This document shows positions 48,201 to 59,693 of a stretch of 64,000 nt of DNA, piece by piece. The position numbers and the translations under genes were made by a program. The stretch is from Moniliella sp. 'wahieum' (Eukaryota; Basidiomycota; Moniliellomycetes; Moniliellales; Moniliellaceae): NCBI GenBank assembly GCA_003971905.1, contig RSEE01000008.1, positions 124,001 to 188,000 on the forward strand. The letters run 5' to 3'. The stretch's first letter is position 1; every line of letters begins with the position of its first letter. The notes under the pieces were generated by a model. It saw only the letters and a program-made list of their open reading frames with translations, did not search any database and was not told the origin of the DNA.

Positions 48201-50275
48201 AGAAGGGAGACTAGGGCGGCTAGCGAAGAGACGGCCAAGAGAAGGCCTAGCGGCCTGTACGAGGTTAAATCATTGGTCAGTGACAGAAGGGGAGACGCGG
48301 ACGGACCGTCGGGGGAAACCACGAACCATTGTTTACTGGCAAGGAATAATAGGGAAACGACGCAATAGAGGAAGAACAAGGAACAGGCGAGGACGGAGGG
48401 GAGGCGGTCATTACCACACGACGGGCAACGGCTAGAAAGGCAAAGTAAAAGGGTACGGGACGATTATCGTCGCAAAGGATACTGACAGTTCGGAGGCACG
48501 ATTGTGCCCAAAGACCAACTTTTTTCCTTTGGCTGCAGGCGAATATTATTGCGCGGAAACGCAAGGTTGGTGTGTTGCGTGGTTGAGGCTGGCAACAGAC
48601 TCTGCGGAGGGATATAAGTAGTAGGTTCCTCCTCCAAAAAGGAGAGATGGCCATACCATCCATCTTTTTCGACCAATCCGGGGTCGGGGCGAGAAAAAGG
48701 TGAAAAGAGCGCGTAGGCTGAGCTGGGACTGCCAGCCCGTCCTCGCCCATGACAGTACTGGTCTTTGCTTTCCTCATCCAGTATGCGGCCCAAGGCACGC
48801 GGCCTGACATTGCGTTTGCTGCTGGTTTTGCGGGGCAGTCTAATGCCAAACCGACCAAGCAGTCATGGGAAGTAATGAACGGTCGCTACCTGGCCGCGGC
48901 CACAACTCTCAAGCTGGTGTACACCCGCCAACCAACCAAGTTGATCCAAGGATGAACGGATTCCGATTTTGCTGAAGAGTTGAATCGGAAGTGTGTCGGA
49001 GGCTACATGTTCAAGTTGGCTGGCGCTGCTGTGTCGTGGGCAAGTCGCAAGCAGACCAAGTTGGCCCTGTCCACTACCGAGGCCGAGCTCAATGCTGCCC
49101 TAGAAGGCTCTCCGTGAGGCAAAGCATCTGCTCAAGATTGCTAAGGACTTTGGGATGAATCAAAAGAGCATGACCCATCCAAGTGGACAATCAACCGCTG
49201 CTCTGGCTTACTTCGCAGCAACTGAGAAGCACGGTCGCAGCAAGCACTACGACGTTGAGCTCACAATGGTACGAGTATTGTCCCACCCAGTCCATGGTGG
49301 CCGACTTCCTCATCAAGGCCGTCCCTGGTCCTGTGTATGTCAATGGTTGCAAGAGTGTTGGTCTCGAGGACCATTCCCACTCTTGAGGAGTGTTGTGTGG
49401 ATGAATTGCGTGCTACACTGGTGACATGCGACCAGTGGCACTACAGCAGTAGTGTTCTTATTTTCTTCTTCTTCTTCCCACCTGCGGATGGGAGCATAGC
49501 AGTCTTGTGGGAGCTATGCAGTGAATGTTCTGACTTTACCACCTCCATCCCCACTGGTTAGCTGCACAATATTATGTATACGAGGAAGTGCTATCGGATG
49601 ACATTCTTAGTGCCTTCGCAGTCTTCGCTTGCTTCTGTTGGAGGGTAGTGCTGGGGTTCCCCTGCACGGCCCTAGGTAGATCGGTGACGCTCACTTAGCC
49701 GGGCGGAAGAGTTCCGTTCGCAGGGCGCGCACGCCCTGCTCGCTTTTCATCTCCCTTCTCTCTCTCATCAGGGGTCAACCAACAGTCAGCATCCTCCTTT
49801 ATCCCACCTTCCATTCTCGTCCCTTCTCACCTTTCTTGTCCAACTCCTGACGGTTTCCGGCCAACTGAGTGAGTAATACAGGCTACCTCTCGCCCTCCAT
49901 TTAGCTGCCTCATCTTCATCATCCAACCTCATCCTCCAACTTTCCATCCGCCCAGTCGCGCGCACTTTCCTTCAGCGGCGTCGATTCCCCCTACCACACA
50001 GCATATCGCGTGGGTTCCTTTCACAGCTACGTCGACAGCCGCCCCTTCCCAGCTTCAGCTCTGGCAGTGTTTCCCTCCACTGCACCTACCCTCCCTAAGC
50101 CCCGGAGGCTTCAGACACGTTACTACCCCAAGCCGGCGCATACGCAGCCCTGGCACGCGTACAGCCGCCTCGGATTCACGCCACCAATAAGCCCAAACCT
50201 GAAACTACCGTGAGTACTTCACCTAAGGGATTGTACCCCATCAACCTGGGCGAGAGCCTCCTGGCAGGGCCCAGG
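45214..50275 (+). mobile_element. Ty1/copia LTR retrotransposon (fossil, heavily decayed)
   Basis: A shortened 5' LTR begins at 45214 (TGTTGTGTGGATGAATTGCG) and ends near 45370; a longer 3' LTR of about 0.9 kb begins with the same bases at 49389. The tracts share their first 40 bases and the terminal GGGTTGTACCC region. Near the 3' LTR, 48750-49385 encodes a recognisable copia RNase H domain (GTRPDIAFAAGFAGQSN, WASRKQTKLALSTTEAEL, STMVADFLIKAVPGPV-like). Gag, integrase and most of the reverse transcriptase are not recognisable between 45.4 and 48.7 kb, where other sequence may have inserted. Broken in many places; divergence of the two LTRs suggests an old insertion. Confidence 0.65.
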
Positions 50276-51740
50276 GTAAGGATCGAGCCCGCCATCCACC
50301 GATCAACCTTGCTCCATCCTCCCCATGTTCCGCCGATCCCCTTCTTGTCCCCCTTGCCCCCACCCCCTCAATTGCTCTCCACCACTCCGCCTTGTGCCAC
50401 GGTTACTCTTTGCACCACCGCCACCCTTTGAGCTAGTCAAAGACGCGTCGGGTGGTCCTCCGTCTTCGAAAATTAGCATTGTGGGGAGTCGGCAGCCTTG
50501 TGGCCATGGCGACGGCAGTGGCGGCACAACTCTCGGCGTGGATTGAAGGAGCACTGTGCGCGAGTGTGGTCCTTGGTGCGGCAATGAGGGCACCGCCAGT
50601 GAGCACGGGTAGGGGCATTTTAAGGGTGGAGGGACGCGTCGACGCGACTCTGTCATATGCCCGATAGTTGGCGCAACCAGCCCCGTCACGTGCAGGTCGG
50701 GGAGCAGTATCCTGTCAGGCAATGGATGGACGAGGTTAGCCTCGAGCAAATTGAATCGCCAAATGTTTTTGCAGAGGGGGCGTACCAGGCGTTCTTTTGG
50801 CCCTTATATCAGCCAAGCATTGAGCGATCAGATTCGGCGCATCGGGGGGGCGAAGGAATTGCACCCTCTTGTTTCCTTGCCATTGAGGTAAGGTTCTGGC
50901 GATATCGCATGCGGCTGGCAGATTTTGTTTGTTGGGGAGATGGTGATGGTGCCCCTGTAGGGAGAGTTCCTCAGCTAGGTGAACAGGTATCTCGGTCCGG
51001 AAGTGGGCTTGAACTGATGAGACCTGGAGTCCGGATGGTCATTGAGGGTGATGCAATCGCACTGGTGGCGGTGGTTGTCTAAGCCAACCAGCAACACCTA
51101 CAGAGGAACAGCAAGCAGCGAGTCGCCTCCAGGGGCTGTGCTTCGGAACAAGGAAAAACAAGAGAGAGAGAAAACAACAGAACTCCCAGGCCTGAGGAGG
51201 AACTGAAGGGACATTGGCCAAAGCACGAGCCACCCGATGGCTCAACATGAACTGTCTGTCCGCTTACCTATTTCTCCCCATACACCATGCCAGGCAGTAT
51301 GCGGGTCTTATTTTGAAGGGCTGTGCGCTCGCTGATCGTCCACCCGGAGCCCGAAGGCTGAGGTTACCGCACGGCTACCAGTGACCGTGACCAGTTAACG
51401 TTTAGCGTACTTTAACATGCTTCGTGCGAGCGACCCTGCCCCGCACGGGCTTCAGCCGCCTCACGTCGCAGGGCAGCACAGCATGCTCTCCAGCACCATG
51501 CTTCTGTTTTTGGGGTGATGCATGATGATCGATGAAACAGCGGCCCCAGGCCTCAATTTGAGGTGGTAAGTCAATTCACGCTCCGCAGATCTCAGCTCGA
51601 TCGACCCCTGGGAATCTGACCCCTGGTGGGGAAGCGACCACACAGCTGCATCACTTTTATGCGAACTGCATGCCCCCGTCCACCACCTTTCCCGCCATCA
51701 TCTTTCTGTTGAGCCAGTACTGCCACTCTACAATGCCTCC
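50276..51740. other. Unassigned sequence after the copia LTR
   Basis: About 1.5 kb. An ORF on the plus strand (50657-51082, beginning MPDSWRNQPRHVQVGEQYPV) has balanced composition but no family was recognised; the opposite strand is also open in places. No RNA or clear repeat was seen. Confidence 0.4.
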
Positions 51741-52700
51741 CTCCCGCACCGTCACAGGGCGCCCCAGTAACCAGCAACGCCGCTCGCCGCCCGAGGGACA
51801 CACGACGTATCAACCCTGAGCCGGAGCCCGTGGTGGAGACTGCGTTCGAAGGTGACGAACCATCCCCTGAAGGTCCACCTGTGGTGGCACCAGTTGGCTC
51901 AACCGTGATTCCGACGGCGACTGAGAGGGAAAAGAGGAGTACGAACCGAGAGTTACGTTTTAGTCCCTTCTCCCCCCCGGTTCCCGTGTGGGTTCGTGAA
52001 ATGATATGCGGGGTCAATTGAACCAGCACGACGAAGGTGAACAACGATGAATATGCGCTGGATCTTGACGCTGACATCTTGTTCCCCCGCACAATGGGCG
52101 CTGACGAATAGAGCTCCGTTAATCAGGACGAATTTGCTGGCATTCCCCTCTTATCTGACCCTTTCGCCGGAGAATGGGATCCACATTTCAGCGATCCCCT
52201 CGTTACAAGGGCAACATGCATCACTAAGCGAGGGAAGTCTATGCGAGATCAAGACTCTTCGGGTACTCTTTTTGTCAAAACCATGCGAAGCAGGAATCGT
52301 TGGCCAGGGCTTTGCCATGTCCAACCCACGCCAGTATTTCGAACGCTTGCTGGAGCACAAACAGGTCAGGACCATCAGCTCTCGCCGTACACCCCAGGAT
52401 CACTTTGTACTGTACTGACACTTTCTCTTTCCATGAACAGATCGCCACTGACATAAATGGTACAAATGGCTCGCGGTATGGGTTTTGTCTGCATCCCGAG
52501 AGCAGGATGGGCAACAGTAAGGATTTAAGCTTGGTTTTCCGTCCGCAAGCGGCTTGTTCCCCTCAAGGTCTGGAAGAGTACACTTTTGACCCAGGACAAC
52601 TTCTAGCCCATATCGGTTGTGTGACAAAAAGTTTGTCCAAGTTCTGTTGACGGTGTTCCTGAAGCCGACTTGGTCGACCATGCGTAGTCGCATTTTCGAT
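51741..52700 (+). pseudogene. Unidentified gene remnant with a clean intron
   Basis: Not recognised. Protein-like stretches in changing frames: MPPSRTVTGRPSNQQRRSPP, PEPVVETAFEGDEPSPEGPP, NNDEYALDLDADILFPRTMG, and MSNPRQYFERLLEHKQ joined to IATDINGTNGSRYGFCLHPE. The last pair is separated by a good GT-AG intron (52365-52440, phase 0, with a CTGAC branch site). Reading continues to KSLSKFC at about 52648. Several frame changes are needed. The intron argues for a host-type gene rather than a LINE part. It runs into a LINE fragment on its right. Confidence 0.4.
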
Positions 52701-52779
52701 TTGGAGGTACGTTGTTATGCGTACACTGGTTATGACCTTGCTACCCCCTAACCTAACCCATTGCTTAATCTTATTACCA

Positions 52780-53815
52780 ATTATGTTGACCCGGCGGGAC
52801 CGCAAACGGCTACGGCCAACGCATTTACGAAGCAACGCCAGCGCTGCCGGGGAATGTGGGAGCAAAGTCGACAGGAGCTGCTCCAGAAGCTGGACGCGGC
52901 CGACGGTCGCAATGTGGTTGAGCACAGCAACCCGCTGAGCCACAACTGGCTCTCCGCGCCATTCCATCCGTCCCGTACCTCAAGCTCTCTGATCAGCAGG
53001 TCCAGGTTGGTCTCCAGCTCCGAACGCTGTGCCGCACCACGCGCAGCATGAGGCAGTGCGGGAGCCCATTCTCCAGCTCCTACGCTCCATCCCCGACACC
53101 CACATCCGCAACGAACCTATGGTGGAGGACGAGGATGGCAAGAGACAGAGGACGCAGCGCACCGACTACCGCGTGATGGGGCCCGGGGCACTCGGAGGAT
53201 CAGGAATGGAGGTAGACCACACGCTGCGCGACACGGGATCGCTGGAGGCGCAGAGCGCGTTCCGGAGGGTGGTGCATGAGAGCACCGCAACCCCCTCGGA
53301 ACACCGGGAGAAGGAGCTGCTTCGGCTTCTTGAACAAGCAGAATGCGACAAGAACGCCAAGTACCAGGGACGCGCTCAAGAGCCGTTTTTCCCCCTGGTT
53401 TTGACGACGCGAGGATACTACGGCACCAAGACGGCGGGCAAGTTGTTTGCGCATTGGAAGGAGTTGGCTACTAAGTCTCAGTGGAAATGGTTCCTCGCTC
53501 GGATGTCAACCACGTTCCCGTGTCCACACGCGCTTCCTAGGGTACGGGACCGGATGGCGAGAACCGGAGGGTCCTGATATCCTGGCGATCCCGCTGGTTC
53601 CTTAATCTTGGTAGCGCTTCCAAGTAACCCCCTCAAGATGAACGGTTAGGTTTAGACGTAGCGTTCCCCCTGTCCCAGCCTTAAGCTCTGTCAATGAAAT
53701 GGAGACGTGATCTAGAGATGTCGGTGTTGGAGACGGTGGAACGGTGGTTAAGGTGGCGACGCAGCACAGTTGGGGCGAAGCCCCAGCTGACCGGGCCGTA
53801 GGCCCGGTGGTGGTC
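52780..53815 (+). mobile_element. LINE (non-LTR retrotransposon) 3' end, longest copy
   Basis: Encodes the C-terminal part of a LINE polyprotein downstream of the reverse transcriptase: SHNWLSAPFHPS and YLKLSDQQVQVGLQLRTL, then HAQHEAVREPILQLLRSIPD, RTDYRVMGPGALGGSGMEVD and FPLVLTTRGYYGTKTAGKLF. The order resembles the C-terminal RHNAVV...EP...RPD...DVTV...KYA...FVP.V.ETxG region of many eukaryotic LINEs. One ORF is open from 53029 to 53577; upstream sequence is in other frames. The reverse transcriptase core is absent, so the copy is 5'-truncated. The 3' UTR ends with twin hairpins. Confidence 0.6.
53771..53808 (+). repeat. Twin hairpins at LINE 3' end (second locus)
   Basis: TGGGGC-GAA-GCCCCA, four bases later ACCGGGCC-GTA-GGCCCGGT. 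Stem sequences and GNA loops match the pair at 40511-40550. Confidence 0.85.
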
Positions 53816-54591
53816 CTCCTTGTAGTATATAGGGGATATTGGCGTGGTGTCAGCATGTGGAATATCTCAGTGTGTGCTCTCGAGGTGGCTGTTGTCCCTA
53901 GTTAGATCCGTGAGGGCAATATTCTTTTAAAGGTACGAAGCTCTGACTTAGCATTGACTTCAGGGTCTGATCCTCTGGCCCCAGGCCCAACGAACCCGAG
54001 GGCTGGCCTACTCTTTTGACCCCGACAAGCCACAAGTCATCACCGCCCCGGAAATCTACACACTGGTTATGGGAAAAGCGGGACCGCTAGTACCTACTAT
54101 GGCATGCATCGTCCCCTCTTTGATAGAAGACACAACATATATGTACTGGGGTGCCATTATCATAATAGGGCGTTTATTCAGCCGCTCAATGAGCGCGTAC
54201 ATTCAAAAGTTAATAACAAAGAAGACGAAATACCGGGTGAGAAACAAAAACAAAATATGCAGGGACAGAGACCAAAAAACAGAAGGTGGCGAGAGAGAGG
54301 CCAACCACAGTATAGGTCTGTCAAAATATGGGTCTTGGCCGAAGTCGGGCACTGCAAGACAGATGAATGCCGGAGCATTTAGCAGAAAAAAAGGGCGGGA
54401 AAGGGGGGAAGAGTGTGGAAGGGGAGGTCACCCCCACGGTGAAGCTTCGGTAGGGTTATTTCACGCCAGCGAAGCCGAATATTAACGCCAATTCGAGGAT
54501 GGGATGGAGGCTGAGAAAGCCGGATTGCGGCAGTGTCAAAACGTCAGGAAAGACAGGTACTCGGGGGGGAAACAAGGGTGTCCAACCAGTC
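53816..54591. other. Intergenic, no gene seen
   Basis: About 775 bp between the LINE tail and the MARVEL-like gene. Short ORFs (for example at 54069-54485) have no recognisable product; an AAGGGCGGGAAAGGGG purine tract lies near 54390. Confidence 0.45.
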
Positions 54592-55176
54592 TCATGCGTG
54601 AGAGTTGAACGTTTCCTTCAAGCCACCTCCACCACGGAAAGCACCAGCTGCAATGAAGCCCACAACAGTCAGCATCAGCGATGTGAGGATAAAGTTGATC
54701 CAGCCAAAGGCAATCAGTGTCTCGTTAGCCGAGCAATACTTGATTCCGGTAGTGTTGTAGCTGCAGTTGATGCCACCATGCAACGACTTTGTCAAAGCGG
54801 CAGAAGCAGAGAGCCAAAAGACCCAATCGATGAAAATGAAAACAAAGTGAGAAACAATTGAGGTAAAACAACCGCCCACGCCGGATACGAAGGCGACAAC
54901 CTGATAAAGAGCAGCGAAGCGGGTCAGTAGCCGAGAGAACAGAAGACGGCGGTTATACGGACATAGGCGGTGGCAAAGAGGAAGGAGAACCAGCCAACAA
55001 AGAGGAAAAGGCGGACACGGCCCTTGATCCCCCGGCCAGGATGCTTGGCATCATCCTTGGCGTTGTAGTCGTGGACAAGCACGGAAGCAATGATGGCCAC
55101 GACAAACGAAAAACACCGCGAGGATGGAAAGGGAAATGGGGGCGCCACGGCGCACAACAGTGCTTGCATCGACCAT
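54592..55176 (-). CDS. MARVEL-domain-like four-pass membrane protein
   Basis: Small integral membrane protein of a type associated with membrane domains such as eisosomes or vesicle transport. The start at 55176 gives MVDASTVVRRGAPISLSILA, leading into membrane segment 1 (completed by FVVAIIASVLVHDYN after a one-base shift near 55105). Segment 2 is RLFLFVGWFSFLFATAYV. An intron of about 45 bp (around 54945-54904, GTATAA...ATCAG, CTGAC branch) precedes segment 3 (VVAFVSGVGG...IVSHFVFIFIDWVFWL). A loop with two cysteines and an NYNTT-type glycosylation site follows, then segment 4 (FILTSLMLTVVGFIAAGAF) and a short glycine-rich tail. The exact donor site is uncertain because a base may be missing. 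About 170 residues. Assignment rests on topology and general resemblance. Confidence 0.65.
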
Positions 55177-57247
55177 TGTGAAAGAGAAGGGGGGAAGCAA
55201 GAAGGGGATAGGATATGTGGGTGGGACAGAGGGCTGACAAGGAGGAGGAGGAGGTGGTGGTGGTGGTGATGCGAGAAAGGGACCCAGTGGCGGCAAGCCA
55301 GTGGGCAAATGCGTTCGAGCAGGGCGCAAGGACAGGATGCGAGGCGATGAGAGGCCTGAGGGCGATGAATTCAAAGCATCGCGCCAGCCGGGCAGAGGGG
55401 GGGTGTGCTGCGCGTGTGTGCGCAACGCATCGTGGGCAGCGCTAATGAATGCACGGATGGATGCAGGGAGGTGTGACAGCGCTGCAGGACGGCGGGGGAT
55501 GGGGTTGTGTGGCTGGCGAGCATGTGAATGGAGCACATGCGATGACGGCATGGCGTTGGCGCTTGTGAGCACGATCGATGCACGGTGATCGATTAGCGCT
55601 TAGCGCTAGCCCCGCCTCGCCTGTGCTCTGTCCCTTGTTTGTTGTTTGCTGTGCGACAGGGGATGCAGCTTGCAGTAGGCTGCTGCAGGGGGGGATGCCA
55701 GAGGAACAGGGGAGGGGGGCATATCACATGTGAGTGCAGCATATCACATGCATATGTGATGTCATAGGTCATGCATCATGCATCCTTGCAAGCAGCCCTG
55801 CTGGCACACGTGCTGTTAGCTGCTTGGGGGCGCCTGGCAGCCATCTCCTACCACCACCCCCTCTCCGAGCGTGCAGTGCCTATGACTGCTGGGGCTTTCC
55901 CCCCGTACCTATAAGCATCTTGTTGGTCGTTGGTGACGTAGCATCCTCGCGTCGTCATGAACACCGACAGGGGAATCTTTAGAGGCTCTTGCTTGTGGTC
56001 CGGGGGTGGCCGTACCGCACTATAGCAGTCGAATTAATCCTCTTGCAGGTCCACCGCCGGCGTTACGAGCCCCTCGTGCACAAGCCTCAGACACGCGACC
56101 TTTTGGCCTCCTTTTTTTACCGGAGCCCCTTAGGATGTGGTCAACCTCTCCACTCCGAGTCCTCCACACGCGCTCCTCTAGAGTCAAACCGTACGCCTTT
56201 TTTGTGACCCTTTTTCTCCTGCCGCGTTTCAACTTCTTCCTCCGCACCCGACACCTCTCTAGGTTCTTTTTCCCGTAGGCCTCAATTGTCCCCGTACTTC
56301 ATTCCAAGCATCAACTTTGAGCAAACCTTTCATCTGCCAGCAAGAGTCACACCATCGACTAGCCTTTGTTCCACCGGCCTAACTCTCTCTCTGGCCCTCT
56401 ACTTCCCGGGGAAGACATTGCTCCATCGCCGTGTATCGTTCCCCTCAGTGTGGAGCAAGAACCCCTCATGCTCAGTGTCATTTGACGCAAGGGTACTTGA
56501 CTTTGCTTCCGAATATATATTCTCGCTCACACGGATATATAAGCCGTGACGTGTGCCCATTTTCAGGTACAACTTCGTGCCCTTTTTCGCGAATAGTCGC
56601 TCTTGTGGGCAGGTGCGTTGTACAGTGGAACCAGCTAGTAGCCATATCCCTTCACAAGCAGAGCCACCTTCGTGTTTTCATCCATCCAAAACGGAAAATA
56701 GGGGCAGAGACCCGGCTATGACTGACTTGATGAACACTATGTTGAAGTATACATATGTGCACGGTCCAAAAAGGATCCCCGCTATATAGTAGGACTCTCG
56801 CATAGTCTCCTTGCACAAATATGAAGGGATATGTAGCGATCACGCCTTTTCTGTGCATTTGTAGATGTGAGGGTGTGGTAGGACCTCCTTTTAATTATAT
56901 CAAGATGGGGGGGATCTCCTATCTATGTACCCTGTGCTATTCAAGATGGTATTCCATTTGGACAAGGCAAAAGTTTCGCGCGAGACACAGAGGGATTGCG
57001 TACCACTATCCCAGGGGGGGTGGGGCGAAGACCGAGGGGACCAATCAACCATATAATATGGAAGATTGGAAGAGGGGAGGGGAGGGGGGGGTTAATAGGG
57101 GCGAGAAGAGAAATTTGAGAGCCATTGAGAGATCTCACAAGCGGCACATCAGTATCTGCACAGTGCCAGTACTGGTACCTCCAATTCAGTGTTGTGTGCG
57201 TACTTGACCATTACTGTTGACGGCTTAATAGGTAGGCACGTTGATCA
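55177..57247. other. Intergenic, no gene seen
   Basis: About 2 kb upstream of the MARVEL-like gene. It contains a GGTGGT/GGAGGA tract near 55240-55270 and ATATCACATG repeats near 55720-55750. ORFs at 55989-56789 have no recognisable product. Confidence 0.45.
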
Positions 57248-57789
57248 CTACGCGGCAAACAGAGGTGGGGCCACAGGCTTCTGGTTGAAGAAATAGTGTT
57301 CATCCACCCTCATGTCAGCCAATTTGGGCGAGTACTGCCCGTTATCAAAATCCCGATCAGCTCCATATGGGCCAGTATCGTACCCCGGCATGGGTGTTAT
57401 GAGGGAGGGCCAAGAGATGTCATATTACTGTAACAAGGTCCTTCGCCTTTTGACCACACAAAGGAGTTCGTCGCAGGACTGTTCAAGCGGTCTCACCTCC
57501 AACACGCGCCATGCGTTCACATTCCGATTGTCATTTCCTTCCAAAGCCGCTTCAATGGTGTTGTCCAACCCCATCGTTGGGGTGCCATTCAATAGGGCTG
57601 TTGAAAAAGGTGAGTTGCTGTTTCACATAAACAACAGATGATGTGGAACCACGGACCAGCCACTTGCTGAGCTACGAACTCCCGCATTGTATCTTCGGGA
57701 CGACATGGTGCATCAGAAGGAGCTACTATGTCAGGACGTGGGTAACATATAGGATCGGATATCGAGGACCGCTGAACCGACTGGTCCAT
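57248..57789 (-). pseudogene. Unidentified gene remnant, C-terminal part
   Basis: Not recognised. On the minus strand, protein-like pieces appear in order: DTMREFVAQQVAGPWFHI (about 57690-57640), then after a possible GT-AG intron (57633-57601) LNGTPTMGLDNTIEAALEGN and NRNVNAWRVLEV, and finally MPGYDTGPYGADRDFDNGQY continuing to a stop at 57250-57248 after NQKPVAPPLFAA. Frame changes or a second intron are needed between pieces. The sequence reads like the end of a secreted enzyme, but no family could be named. Confidence 0.4.
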
Positions 57790-58962
57790 CTTTCTTCGTT
57801 CTTCGTTCTGTGTGTTTGTATTTGTGTGCCTCTCTCCCCGTTCGTTGCGAGCCCATCCAAACTCAAGCTAGGGGGTACCGAGAGTCTCAAATCACTCCTT
57901 CGGGGAGGCGGAGAGTTCCCTGGGCGCAGCAGACCCCCACGACTGCGAAACGTCAAGGTCACCCGCAGGTACATCTCAGCAAAGATATATCTCACCCCAT
58001 TTCCTCCCCGCAGAGACCCTGTCGTGCACGGCCTCTCTCCATGGACTGCCTTACTAGGACCGAAGGCACGCCTCCACTGTTGGGTCCTTCATTTTTGTTC
58101 TGCGTCGTACATTTCGAGGAGTACACGTTCGTGTGATCAACGAACAGCCGACCTCGTTGTGGCTGCAGTAGTGCCAGTGTAGTGTATACGTGTAGAGCTG
58201 ACGGCCCGCATTCTTCTTTACGAAGGAGCAGAGACTCTCCATGAAGATGTGCAAGATGATAGATCATCTTTCCTAGTATTCCCAAGAGGTTTTCGTCCCC
58301 CAGGACCGTTAAAATCGATATGCGGAGAGAGAAAAGTGCCTGTTTGGGCCAGTACATCGTCCACAGCTTTTTTTCTTTTCCGCACCACTGCACTCTCGTT
58401 CATCCCCTTCTTCCATGGCACTTACCGCATCTACTCATGTGTCCAGTCACAATGTGATGGTCACCAATCTTTCGTCCTTTGGTAAAACACGTCGCCCGAC
58501 GGCTGGCACACGGGAGACGTATTCATACTAGTTGTGTATATCGGGCGGGGCTTTCCGGAGCGTTCACCGGCTTCCGGATTTGAAGCTGCCCTTCACATAC
58601 CACACGATCTTGGGCCCTTTAGCTCTGGATGACCATCTCCATTTGGTCTATAACAACCCCACCCCCCACCCCACACCAACCCACCGCTAACTAGACCCCG
58701 TGACAAACTTGTGATGGTTTTTTTTGCCAACGAACATTTGCATTTGCGGTATACACGGCCAGCCGTATAATACTAGTAACACCTATAGTTATCGATATTC
58801 TGCACGAGGAAGTGCTAATAGAAGATTCCTTAGCACCTCAGCGCTGCGCACTGGGGATTCGCTCTGCTTCGCGCTGTCAAAGATTGTTAGCAAAAGTGGG
58901 GTTGTTAGCAAAAAGTGATGGGATGCGGCTTTTGGACCGGAGGAGGATGACAATGACAATTC
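57790..58962. other. Unassigned; possible LTR scrap
   Basis: About 1.2 kb with no recognisable gene. Near 58803-58890, CACGAGGAAGTGCTAAT and the following TTCCTTAGCACC resemble the interior start of the copia LTR family (compare 49579), so an LTR fragment is possible. Confidence 0.35.
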
Positions 58963-59360
58963 TCAGTGCCCTCGATAAGCAACCAGGCGAGCGCGGATTT
59001 GCCCCCCCCCTCCATCATATCGTAAAACCACGTTGCTGGTGGAACCCCGAAATCCAACGGCCATATAGTGATGCCGGCCAGTGCGTGCGGGAGAGAAAGA
59101 GGAGAACTGATCGTGACTAAAAAATGGATATACGGAGGATGTGGATACGGACACTGTGAAAGTTTGCCCTTGGTCGGTATTGTTCACGGTCATGGCGAGG
59201 AGCATGCCCGTCGCACCGTCTGTTCCCGGGCTTAAACTATAAAGCCCAGGAACAGGACCGTGATGCGGCGATGACACTGCTGGGGTTGCCTGGGCTGAAT
59301 TGCGAGAGATTGGGGCCGGGCGGGGAGGCTCATGCTTTGTTCGTCCTATTTATAGTTCCG
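58963..59360 (-). pseudogene. Unidentified protein-like fragment
   Basis: Not recognised. The minus strand is open through RPAPISRNSAQATPAVSSPH, GLYSLSPGTDGATGMLLAMT and VNNTDQGQTFTVSV, then HHYMAVGFRGSTSNVVLRYD. Composition is that of a folded or secreted protein rather than random sequence. The 5' limit is uncertain. It could be a remnant or a small gene with an unplaced intron. Confidence 0.3.
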
Positions 59361-59693
59361 TCGGATGGACCACAGGAGCCCTAGGGAGGAACGGGATGGA
59401 TCCACAGCAACATAGGGCGAGAACCTCGATGACAGGCGGCTGCCACCGGGTCACCTGAGCAGCGAGCGATGGGTAAAAATGCAATGTTGGAACGGGAGCA
59501 TTGAAATTGAATATCGACTGCTGGCCCCGCCAGAACCGCTGAGCCTGACCGGTGACGGTGGCGGGGCGCCTTAGGGTTGCTGTGCCTTATGTCAGCACGG
59601 CCACTGGGCGTGCTCGTCGCAGCCGCATTTCTGGGCTGCTTCGGCTGCGAAGCCCAAGGGGTTGTCTCCGCCCCACCACCTCTGCCGCCGGCC

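Noticed and set aside
48277-48858. 193-codon minus-strand ORF
   Set aside because: Its right part is antisense to the copia RNase H region; the remainder has no recognisable motif.
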